64,000 nt of DNA, from the NCBI GenBank assembly GCA_016712745.1, contig JADJQN010000015.1, forward strand, positions 620,001 to 684,000. The letters are read 5' to 3'. Below are positions 25,960 to 33,898 of this stretch, piece after piece. The DNA comes from Sandaracinaceae bacterium. GTDB taxonomy: Bacteria > Myxococcota_A > Polyangia > Polyangiales > JADJQN01. The notes beneath the pieces were generated by a model, which saw only the letters and a program-made list of their open reading frames with translations, had not been told where the DNA came from and did not search any database. Numbering within the stretch: position 1 is the stretch's first letter; each line of letters begins with the position of its first letter. A program made the position numbers and the translations under genes.

Positions 25960-26904
25960 ATGAAACGCAGGGTTGCTAATCCGGAAACCATCGATGCCGA
26001 TCTCTTCGATCTACGGGCATTCTGCGCCGTCGTGGATGCGGGCTCTATTACAGCGGCTGCGAAAGCCATTGGCGAAACGAAGGGCTCCGTGAGTCGTCGC
26101 ATGACGCGTCTCGAAGAATCGGTGGGCGTGCGCCTGTTGCGGCGCAGCTCGCGCGTGGTGCAAGCCACAGAAGATGGTGCCGCGTACCGCCTTCGGGTCG
26201 GCACAGCCCTCGATGCGCTCGCCGATGCAAACAATGCGCTGCGACAGACGCGCGACGAGCCGCGCGGACACCTGCGCGTGACAGCGCCGGTCGATCTCGG
26301 CGTCACGATGCTCGGGCCGCTCGTTGCTGCTTTCACCGATAAGTATCCTGAGATCACTGTTGAGATGCTGCTTACGCCGCAGGTCTTGGACTTCGAAACG
26401 AATCAAGTCGATGTCGCCCTGCGTGCCGCTTCGAGCCTGTCGGACTCGAATCTTGTCGCGCAAAAGATTAGCGCTCTGTCTTCGGCATTCTACGCAGCTC
26501 CCGAGTACGTGAAGGCGCACCCGAAAGTCCGTACCCCCGCTGACCTCGGTAAGCACAAGCTTCTGATTGCCCGAGCGACGCGCGGCCAAGCTGAGCTCGC
26601 ACTGCGCCATACGGATGGGACAAAGACTGTACTCAGCGTGCGCGCGGCCATCTCCGCGGCAGACTATTCATTCACTCGCGAAGCGGCGCTCGGCAACGGC
26701 GGGATTGCTCTGCTGCCCACGATCGTGAGCGAGCGCGATGTCGAGCGCGGCGCTCTCGTGCGCGTCCTTCGGGATTACGTGCTTGACGGCACGAACTACT
26801 TGTACTTCGTTCACGGTGGAACGCGCTTTCTTCAGCCCAAAGTGCGGGCGTTTCGTGATTTTCTGCTCGCGGATTGTGCCGTGCAGAAAGCGTCCCGCAG
26901 TTAG
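25960..26904 (+). CDS. LysR-type transcriptional regulator
   Basis: An N-terminal winged HTH (DLFDLRAFCAVVDAGSITAAAKAIGETKGSVSRRMTRLEE) and a C-terminal periplasmic-binding-protein-like effector domain (HLRVTAPVDLGVTMLGPLVAAF) make the standard LTTR architecture of about 310 residues. I chose ATG 25960 because a -10-like TACAAT lies at 25945-25950 just upstream and would sit inside the longer version starting at 25939. The divergent yceI gene is the likely target. The effector is unknown. Confidence 0.9.
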   Translation: MKRRVANPETIDADLFDLRAFCAVVDAGSITAAAKAIGETKGSVSRRMTRLEESVGVRLLRRSSRVVQATEDGAAYRLRVGTALDALADANNALRQTRDEPRGHLRVTAPVDLGVTMLGPLVAAFTDKYPEITVEMLLTPQVLDFETNQVDVALRAASSLSDSNLVAQKISALSSAFYAAPEYVKAHPKVRTPADLGKHKLLIARATRGQAELALRHTDGTKTVLSVRAAISAADYSFTREAALGNGGIALLPTIVSERDVERGALVRVLRDYVLDGTNYLYFVHGGTRFLQPKVRAFRDFLLADCAVQKASRS

Positions 26905-27338
26905 CGCAGCGCAGGCGGGATTTCATTAAGCACCAGCCAATACATCCCCAGCTGACGAACCGACTCCACGAACTCGGCAAAGTCGACCGGTTTACGCACG
27001 TAGCTGTTTGCGCCGAAGCTATAGCCTCGAATCAAGTCTTGTTCTTCAAGCGACGAGGTCAGGATCACGACGGGCAAGAGGCGGGTGCGTTCGTCCGCTC
27101 GTAATGCTTTCAGCACGTCGAGGCCGTCGATCTTCGGCAGCTTCAAGTCGAGCAAGACCAACTGCGGCAGACGTTCGCGCGCCGCGTGTGCGCCCCGGGC
27201 GAAAAGATAGTCGAGAGCTTCCGCCCCGTCCCGCGCGACGACAACTGGATTCGCCACATTGCTCCTCTTGAGCGCGCGGAGCGTCAGGGCTTCGTCGTTG
27301 GGATTGTCTTCGACGAGCAAAATGGCGGAGTGAGTCAT
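26901..27338 (-). CDS. Rcp1-like single-domain response regulator
   Basis: A 145-residue receiver only, with ILLVEDNPNDE (acidic pocket), phospho-acceptor LLDLKLPKIDG, the TSS switch and RKPVDF lysine. The C-terminus (FVESVRQLGMYWLVLNE) matches Rcp1-type regulators that pair with phytochrome-like kinases. No output domain is present, so it passes phosphate or binds a target. It overlaps the upstream kinase gene by 4 bp, so kinase and regulator form one unit. Confidence 0.9.
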   Translation of the reverse strand: MTHSAILLVEDNPNDEALTLRALKRSNVANPVVVARDGAEALDYLFARGAHAARERLPQLVLLDLKLPKIDGLDVLKALRADERTRLLPVVILTSSLEEQDLIRGYSFGANSYVRKPVDFAEFVESVRQLGMYWLVLNEIPPALR

Positions 27339-29167
27339 GGCTGTGGGCTTGTCATTTCGGAAGGAGATTGTGTCTCGCTCAACGTAAAACAGAAGGTGGC
27401 GCCGTCGCCAAGGCTACTTTGGGCCCACACCTCTCCGCCATGACGTCGAATGATTCGTTGTACTGTAGCAAGCCCCACGCCGGTTCCCTCGAATTCCGCA
27501 ACGGGATGTAGTCGCTGAAACACGCCGAAAAGTTTGCCGGCGAAGGCCATGTCGAAGCCAGCACCGTTGTCTCTGACGCGATATACGTGCCGGCCGTTAT
27601 CCTCAACACAACTCACGTCGATGCGTGCGACCGGCTGCTTGGCGGTGAACTTCCACGCGTTGCCGAGAAGGTTGGTGAACACAATCGAAAGCAGACGTGC
27701 ATCGCCGGTGGCCTGCAACCCCTCTTGCACGGTCACCTCGACCTTCCGCTGGGGGGAAGCCCGCTTCAATGTATCGGCGGCTGACTGTGCGATGGCGCTA
27801 AGATCGACCGGCGCGCGCTCGACTTCGCTGCGTGTCATGCGCGAGAGAGCCAAAAGGGCGTCGATGAGCTGGGCCATGTGCTGCGCGTTCTTGCGGACGC
27901 GGTCCAAATGGTCGCGCCCTTCCGGGTTGAGCACTTCCGCACAGTCCTCAAGCAGTGCTTGGCTAAATCCATCGATCGCCCGGAGCGGTGCGCGCAGATC
28001 ATGGGCGACCGAGTAACTAAACGATTCAAGCTCGCGGTTGGCTGCCTCCGCCACATCGCGCGCTCGCACCACCGCGAGCTCAGCGCGCTTGAGCTCCGTG
28101 ATGTCCCGAACGATTTTGGAGATGCCGATGACTTCGCCAGCGCGGTCGTGAATGAGCGAGCTGCTGATGGAGACGTCGACCTCGCGTCCGTCTTTGCGCC
28201 GCCGTACCGTCTCGTAGGGAACGACCGCACCGGTGCTCTTCAAGCGCTGGGTGACTGCGCGGCTTTCGGCTAGACGGCTAGGCGGGACGAGCGCTGAGAT
28301 ATGCTTGCCGATGATTTCTTCCGCGCGGAAACCGAACAACTTCTCAGCGCCGAGGTTCCACGTCGTGATCTGCCCATCGGGTGAGGTGCTCACGATTGCG
28401 TCACTTGACGAGTCGACAAGGGCTGCGAGACGGCGGAGCGCCTCCTCGTCGGCCTTCTTCTCGGTTATGTCCTCGGAGATGCCAAGCAGGTAGAGCGGGC
28501 TTCCATCAACATCGAGCACAGGAACCTTCTTCGTGTGCAGCCATCGCCGACCAGTGGCGGTCTCGATAGGTTCTTCGTCGATTTCCACCATTGTCTTGCC
28601 GTTGAGCGTATTGCGATCTTTTTCTTGAAAGAACTTCGCCTGCTCGGGCGGGAATAGATCGTAATCGTTCTTGCCAATGAGCGCCTCACGCGCAACGCCC
28701 AGTAATCTTTCGCCTGCGCGATTGAACTTCTTGAACGCAAGGCCTGCTGCGTCCTTTACGAAGATCATGTCCGGGATATTCTCGATGATGGCGTCGAGAA
28801 ATTTGTCGGCATGATCGCTGTCGCGCTCGGGCTGCGATAGGGGCACACCCAGAATGTCGGCGACGCTTGCCAAGAGCGCGCGGTCGGACTCGGAGACCGT
28901 GTGCGCATCGCTTGCTTCGACCGACAACATCCCAACGGTTTGATCCCCGGAGCGAATCGGGAATGCGAGATGCGGACCCGCCGCCGGCGTGCTCGCTCCC
29001 AGGTGAATTGTGCACGTAACTCCGAGGGCCTCGCGAAGGCGCGCTTCGACCGCTGCGAGTGTTGCCTGACCCCGCGTCTCCCAGAGAATGCGCACAACAT
29101 CGGGCAGCACTTGCCAACGCAGGTGCATGCTGTGGAGCGCCGCATGTGTGGTCCCCTCGTCCGCCAT
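27335..29167 (-). CDS. PAS-domain sensor histidine kinase, phytochrome-type
   Basis: The 610 residues hold, in order, a GAF-like N-terminal domain (about 15-110), PAS1 (about 122-240; IIENIPDMIFVKDAAG), PAS2 (about 245-365; SSSDAIVSTSPDGQITTWN), a HisKA domain with SYSVAHDLRAPLRAID (phospho-His), and an HATPase_c domain with N box (NLLGNAWKFT), G1 (DNGAGFD) and G2 (GTGVGLA). No Cys is placed for a bilin, so it is not clearly a photoreceptor. It probably phosphorylates the response regulator encoded directly downstream. It has no membrane helices and is cytoplasmic. Confidence 0.92.
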   Translation of the reverse strand: MADEGTTHAALHSMHLRWQVLPDVVRILWETRGQATLAAVEARLREALGVTCTIHLGASTPAAGPHLAFPIRSGDQTVGMLSVEASDAHTVSESDRALLASVADILGVPLSQPERDSDHADKFLDAIIENIPDMIFVKDAAGLAFKKFNRAGERLLGVAREALIGKNDYDLFPPEQAKFFQEKDRNTLNGKTMVEIDEEPIETATGRRWLHTKKVPVLDVDGSPLYLLGISEDITEKKADEEALRRLAALVDSSSDAIVSTSPDGQITTWNLGAEKLFGFRAEEIIGKHISALVPPSRLAESRAVTQRLKSTGAVVPYETVRRRKDGREVDVSISSSLIHDRAGEVIGISKIVRDITELKRAELAVVRARDVAEAANRELESFSYSVAHDLRAPLRAIDGFSQALLEDCAEVLNPEGRDHLDRVRKNAQHMAQLIDALLALSRMTRSEVERAPVDLSAIAQSAADTLKRASPQRKVEVTVQEGLQATGDARLLSIVFTNLLGNAWKFTAKQPVARIDVSCVEDNGRHVYRVRDNGAGFDMAFAGKLFGVFQRLHPVAEFEGTGVGLATVQRIIRRHGGEVWAQSSLGDGATFCFTLSETQSPSEMTSPQP

Positions 29168-29259
29168 CGCGATTGCAGTGAATTGATCTACGTGATGGGT
29201 AGCGAGTCGTAAAGGGACGCGCGAGACAAAGGGCGTTTAGCCAGCAATTCGAGGACAGA

Positions 29260-30183
29260 TCACTCGTCTAGGTCGCCAAACTTGCCGCGGTTAAAGTCCG
29301 CGATGGTCTGCTCGAGCTCCTCGCGTGTGTTCATCACGAACGGTCCGTAGTGCGCGATTGGTTCATTGATGGGCTCGCCGCTCATCAGGACAAACGAGCA
29401 CGCGGTGTCGGCCACCACGCGCACAAGGCCCGCTTCGTTCTCGAGGAGAACGAAGTCGAGGTGCTCAGCGCTTTGCGTTCCGTTGATCGAGAGCGATCCT
29501 CCGGTGACTAGAAGGCCGGTGTTGTGCGCCGCTGAAAGCCTTGCTTCGAACGAGGCTCCTGCTTGAAGCTCGACGGTGTAAAGATTGATGGGCGTGTGAG
29601 TAAAGGCAGGACCTCTCACGCCGCGATACTCGCCGGCGACCACACGCACCTTGACGCCCGCAGCGTCGCTCTGCCCCAACTGCTCGCGTGTGATTGCCTG
29701 ATACTTCGGCGCAGTCATCTTGTCTTTCGCCGGCAGATTCACCCAGAGCTGCAGCATGTGCATCTCGCCGCCGCTCTCGGAGAACTTCTGTTCCATGTAC
29801 TCTTTGTGGAGAATGCCGCTACCGGCCGTCATCCATTGCACATCACCCGGTCCGATGACGCCGCTGTTGCCGGCGCTGTCGTGATGCGCAACTGAACCGG
29901 CAAACGCGAGTGTGACCGTTTCGAATCCGCGGTGAGGATGCGGACCAACGCCTCGCGTTTGCTTGGACGCGGGGACCGTGCGAGGCGGACCGTAATCGAG
30001 CAGGAAGAACGGGCTTACTCGACTCAAGAGCTCGCGGTCCCCGGGAAAATAATTGCTCACGCGAAAGCCATCGCCTACCCAATGGAAGGGCGCGCCGCGC
30101 ACCACACGCGCAACCCTCCGAAGCTTCGAGGTCTCTTGCGTCGCTTCCGTCGGGGAGCGTTCTTGTGTCTCAGGATCGTGCAT
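29260..30183 (-). CDS. Pirin-family cupin
   Basis: Two cupin domains; the N-terminal one has the metal-binding motif PHPHRGFETVTL and the later H...E pair (ILHKEYMEQ). The FxLLDYGPP and GDVQWMTAGSGILHKEY segments are diagnostic for pirin. Related enzymes include quercetin dioxygenases, and pirin also acts as a transcription cofactor in eukaryotes; the bacterial role is usually unknown. It is monocistronic and minus strand, between the kinase and the FrzS-like gene. Confidence 0.92.
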   Translation of the reverse strand: MHDPETQERSPTEATQETSKLRRVARVVRGAPFHWVGDGFRVSNYFPGDRELLSRVSPFFLLDYGPPRTVPASKQTRGVGPHPHRGFETVTLAFAGSVAHHDSAGNSGVIGPGDVQWMTAGSGILHKEYMEQKFSESGGEMHMLQLWVNLPAKDKMTAPKYQAITREQLGQSDAAGVKVRVVAGEYRGVRGPAFTHTPINLYTVELQAGASFEARLSAAHNTGLLVTGGSLSINGTQSAEHLDFVLLENEAGLVRVVADTACSFVLMSGEPINEPIAHYGPFVMNTREELEQTIADFNRGKFGDLDE

Positions 30184-30322
30184 GACGGACGAACCTGTGC
30201 CTCGCTCCCATGTGCGTCAAGACGGACATCCTCGGTACGCTCGCCTCCATCGACACGGTAAAAGCACGAGATTGCAGGGAGTTGTTTGACACGCTCGATG
30301 CCGGACCACTATCCTTTCGCGC

Positions 30323-32359
30323 ATGTCAAAGCGGGTGCTCGTATTCGAAAGCGATGCCAAATTCGCGGAAGAGCTGCGAGAGAATTTCCAGGACATGGGC
30401 GCTACGGTCGGCGTGTTCAGCGACGGGGCTGACGGCATCGCCGACGCGCTGAAGCAGAAGCCGGATGTAATTCTTCTCTGCATCGAGCTCGCGGGCGTCA
30501 ACGGCTTCTCGGTGTGCACCAAGCTTAAGAAGAACGCCGACCTCAAGTCGGTTCCGGTCGTGGTGCTTTCGAGCGAAGCGACCGACGACGTCTTCGATCA
30601 GCATAAGAAGCTCAAGACACGCGCAGACGTTTATCTGCACAAGCCGATTACTTTCGGTGCGCTCTTCGATCAGCTGCGGCCACTGGTGAATTTTGCCGAG
30701 GGCAGGCCAAGTCGCGAGATTGAAGTCGATTCGGGGATGCTGGAGTTGGGGGACGTCGAGCTCGAGGAGGACGTAGTGGCGGACGAAGGCGGCGAAAAAG
30801 AAGTCGACGAAGAGATCGATGCGTTTGCAGACAATGCCTTCGACGCTCTGATGTTGCGAGACGAAGAAGCCACCAACGTCGGCGTCATGCCGCAGGAGCT
30901 GGTAGCTGCTGCGCAAGCCGCTCGGCAGCCGACGACAAGTCGTCCGCCGCCTCCTCGTTCTTCGGGGGTGCCGCGCGCGGATACCGGTGCCGTTGATGAG
31001 ATGCGCGCTGAGTTGTCTTCGCTTCGGAATCAACTCGGCGAAACTAAAAACGAACTGACTGTGGCCAAGCGCCGTGCGGCCGATGTCGACAAGCTCGAGA
31101 AAGAAATTGTCGAGCTCAAAACGCGCGCCGCAAAGGGCGGAGGCGTATCGAGTCGCGAGTTCTTGGACCTGCGCGAGGCGCTGAACAAGAAAGAAAAAGA
31201 GAACCTCGATCTCAAGGATCAGGTCGGCAATCGCGATAAGCAGCTGCTGGATGCGAGCGACAAAGCGCTCGTGCTCGAACGTCAGGGCGTCGATTATCAG
31301 GAACGCATCGCCACGCTGGACGTGGACCTGGCGACGACCAAATCCACATTGGCCGCGCTGTCGGCCGATCGCGAAACGATTCAGAAGCGCGCCGAGGATC
31401 TGAAGACGCGCCTTGAGCGCGCCGAGACCAAGGGCAAGAAGCTCGAAGAATCGTTGGACGCCGAGAAAGAAGCGCGCTCAGCGGATGTCGCGAAGCTGAT
31501 CAGCGAACACGAATCCGCGATTGCCGACGCGACGGCGACCCACGCGGCGGCGACCGCTGCGACCCAGGAAGCGCACGACACGGCGATTGCGCGCCTACGC
31601 GCCGAAAGCGCGACCAAGCTTGAAGATGCCGAAGAGAAGCGCGCCGCGGAAGTCGCGGAACTTCGAAGCTCCAACGAGCGCGCGTTGCGCGAAGCACGTT
31701 CGGCGCACGATGCCGCACTCCAAGAAGCGCGTGATGAGCACGCGGCGACTCTGAGCGCGAAAGACGCAGCGCACGCGGAAGAGATCGAAGCGCTTACCAG
31801 CAAACACGCGGCCATGCTGGCGTTGCGTGCGAACGAAGCAGAAGAAGCGAAGGACGCCGCCCTGGAGCAGTTGCGCGCCGACCTGCTCGCTGAGATGGAA
31901 GGCCGTCTTGCCGATGCCGACAAAAAGCGCGCGCGTGAGCTCGCGGAAGCTGCGCGCGCGGGGGAGACGGCACTCGCCGAGCTCCGTTCCGAGCTCGAGG
32001 AGAAAGGCGCGACCGAGCTTCAAGCAGCAGGCGAAAAGCATGGCCGCGAACTCGCCGTTCTTGGCCGCAAGCTCACCGAGACCGAGACAGCGTTGTCGAC
32101 CGCGACCGCAGATCTCGAGACCCGCACTCACAACCTGGCTGGTGCTCGCGCACAGATCAGTGAGCTCGAGACTACTGTTTTGGGCAACGAAGAGCGCATC
32201 GAAGAGCTTGAGGAACGCGTGGCCGAGCTCAGCACCAAGGTTGAACGTGCGACCACGAAGATTGCGAACGACGCTCAAATTCTAGAGCGCGCTCGCAAGG
32301 CCGCGGCGATTGCCCTCGGTCTTCTCGACGACCAAACCAAGAATACTCTCGAGGACTGA
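30323..32359 (+). CDS. FrzS/AglZ-like pseudo-receiver plus coiled-coil protein
   Basis: The N-terminal about 120 residues are a receiver fold (VLVFESDAKF, VVVLSSE, HKPI), but the phospho-acceptor position reads ILLCIELAG, with Cys53 where Asp is expected. An acidic and Pro-rich linker follows (about 135-225). The rest is a long Glu/Lys/Ala heptad coiled coil (about 230-660). This layout and the lost Asp match the FrzS/AglZ family, which position the polarity and gliding machinery in Myxococcus. The C-terminus (ERARKAAAIALGLLDDQ) ends in a short helix. The similarity is by eye only. Confidence 0.8.
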   Translation: MSKRVLVFESDAKFAEELRENFQDMGATVGVFSDGADGIADALKQKPDVILLCIELAGVNGFSVCTKLKKNADLKSVPVVVLSSEATDDVFDQHKKLKTRADVYLHKPITFGALFDQLRPLVNFAEGRPSREIEVDSGMLELGDVELEEDVVADEGGEKEVDEEIDAFADNAFDALMLRDEEATNVGVMPQELVAAAQAARQPTTSRPPPPRSSGVPRADTGAVDEMRAELSSLRNQLGETKNELTVAKRRAADVDKLEKEIVELKTRAAKGGGVSSREFLDLREALNKKEKENLDLKDQVGNRDKQLLDASDKALVLERQGVDYQERIATLDVDLATTKSTLAALSADRETIQKRAEDLKTRLERAETKGKKLEESLDAEKEARSADVAKLISEHESAIADATATHAAATAATQEAHDTAIARLRAESATKLEDAEEKRAAEVAELRSSNERALREARSAHDAALQEARDEHAATLSAKDAAHAEEIEALTSKHAAMLALRANEAEEAKDAALEQLRADLLAEMEGRLADADKKRARELAEAARAGETALAELRSELEEKGATELQAAGEKHGRELAVLGRKLTETETALSTATADLETRTHNLAGARAQISELETTVLGNEERIEELEERVAELSTKVERATTKIANDAQILERARKAAAIALGLLDDQTKNTLED

Positions 32360-32365
32360 GCGTTC

Positions 32366-33862
32366 TCAGCTCGCCTCCGGCAAGCAGGCGGCGACACAGT
32401 GACCGCCCGAACACATTGCGTCCACGTCGGCACAGTGCGCGGTCGTGTCGCCACAGCTCTCACTCAGGGCGGCATCGCTCACGCAGCTCGTTGCGCTGAC
32501 TCCGTCCGACACACACGTGAAGTTCGCGCCGCACGGATCGAGCGCGTCGCCATTTGCAATGTTCGAGACGATGCACGAGGCGCCAGCACTCAAGCTCACG
32601 CACGTGCTGGCCTGGCAGGATCCGCGCAAGCAGCCGACTTCAGCCTCGCAAGCTTCGCCGAGATTGGGCAGGGGCGCGCATCTCCCTGTGACGCAACGCA
32701 GGCCGAGCGCGCAGGGAGCGGGGCCACAGTGCTCGCGGTTTGTGCGAATGCGTTCGCAGTGCCCTGATTCGCATTGAGTTCCCGCTGCGCAGCGCGCTGC
32801 GTTTTCCGTGGTGCAGGTGTCGCCTTCAATCAGCTCCGGGCGGCAGATGCCGGCGGCGCACACGAAACCGTCGGCGCAGCGCGGGCCCAAGAAGGTCGAG
32901 TCGCAACTCTCCATATTTCCGTGGAACGCGCGGCAGATTGAGCTCTCGGCACTGCAGTACAAGGAGGGCGAGCAGAAGCTCCCCGGGCTCGCGCATGTGT
33001 CACCGATTACGTAGCGAGGCCCGCAGGTACCTGCGCGGCACGTGCCTTCAGCACACTCGCCGGAGACACACGGCTCGCCGAGTCGCCCGCCGGCTTCGCA
33101 GTGTCCGGCGACGCACGCTGTCCCTTCGGCACATTCTGGTCCGAAAGGCTCGCACGTGCCGTGCAGCGCAACGACGGGCGCGCACGTCTTTGCACAACCC
33201 GAACCTTCGGTGCAGCTGCGACTCACGCACTCATTGTTGATGTAGCAATCGCCGCCGGCGGCAGTGGCGCCCGCGATTTCGGCGCAGCTCGACAGCAAAT
33301 CCAGCGGGGCTGCTGCGCACGCTTCGTATGCGGAAGCGTCATAGGTTGCGCGTCCCGATAGGAGTGCTGCGTGATTCGTGCGGTAGAAGACCGTGCTCAT
33401 GTTCGCGGTAGCTGCGCAGAGAGCCGCCCGGAAAGAATCGAAGCTTGTGTTTTGCACGAAGCTGGTGAACTGGGTGCATGCGCGCGCCGCGATTTCAGCG
33501 AGCGCTTGATCCGCTGTGCAGGTGCCGGCGCTGCACGGTTCACAGCTGTGCGCGAGACAAAGCGGCGAGTGATCGGGACAGTCGGCGTCGCCTTCGCACT
33601 CGCGGCAGAGTCCTTCGAAGCAGACGGGCGTTTCACCGCTGCACGCGGGTGTGCACGTTGCTGCGGTCATGTCAGCGCGAGGCCCGTCGCTCGTGGGTGC
33701 ATCGGTCGCTACTTGCGAATCGCTCGGCGCGTCGGACGGTACGCCGCCGTCGAGGGCGATACAGCGTTCACCAACTTTCTGGGATCCCGCGGGGCATTCG
33801 TCGTTGCCGCATGCGGTGAGCAGCGCTGTTGCGCAGAACAAGATGGCAAACGAGCGATACAT
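32366..33862 (-). CDS. Cys-rich secreted lipoprotein
   Basis: A lipobox signal (ATALLTAC) is followed by an Asp/Ser/Ala linker, an early Cys-rich segment, a roughly 90-residue Cys-poor helical domain (about 115-205), and then a chain of about ten disulfide-rich modules of 30-40 residues (CAEGTACVAGHC, CVSGECAEGTCRAGTC, CAAGTQCESGHC). This dickkopf/EGF-like Cys spacing is frequent in myxobacterial surface proteins. It is likely outer-membrane anchored. It converges on the FrzS-like gene with only 6 bp between stop codons. Confidence 0.8.
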   Translation of the reverse strand: MYRSFAILFCATALLTACGNDECPAGSQKVGERCIALDGGVPSDAPSDSQVATDAPTSDGPRADMTAATCTPACSGETPVCFEGLCRECEGDADCPDHSPLCLAHSCEPCSAGTCTADQALAEIAARACTQFTSFVQNTSFDSFRAALCAATANMSTVFYRTNHAALLSGRATYDASAYEACAAAPLDLLSSCAEIAGATAAGGDCYINNECVSRSCTEGSGCAKTCAPVVALHGTCEPFGPECAEGTACVAGHCEAGGRLGEPCVSGECAEGTCRAGTCGPRYVIGDTCASPGSFCSPSLYCSAESSICRAFHGNMESCDSTFLGPRCADGFVCAAGICRPELIEGDTCTTENAARCAAGTQCESGHCERIRTNREHCGPAPCALGLRCVTGRCAPLPNLGEACEAEVGCLRGSCQASTCVSLSAGASCIVSNIANGDALDPCGANFTCVSDGVSATSCVSDAALSESCGDTTAHCADVDAMCSGGHCVAACLPEAS

Positions 33863-33898
33863 AGCTGTCTCCTTGAGCGATACGTTGCGGGCGATAGC

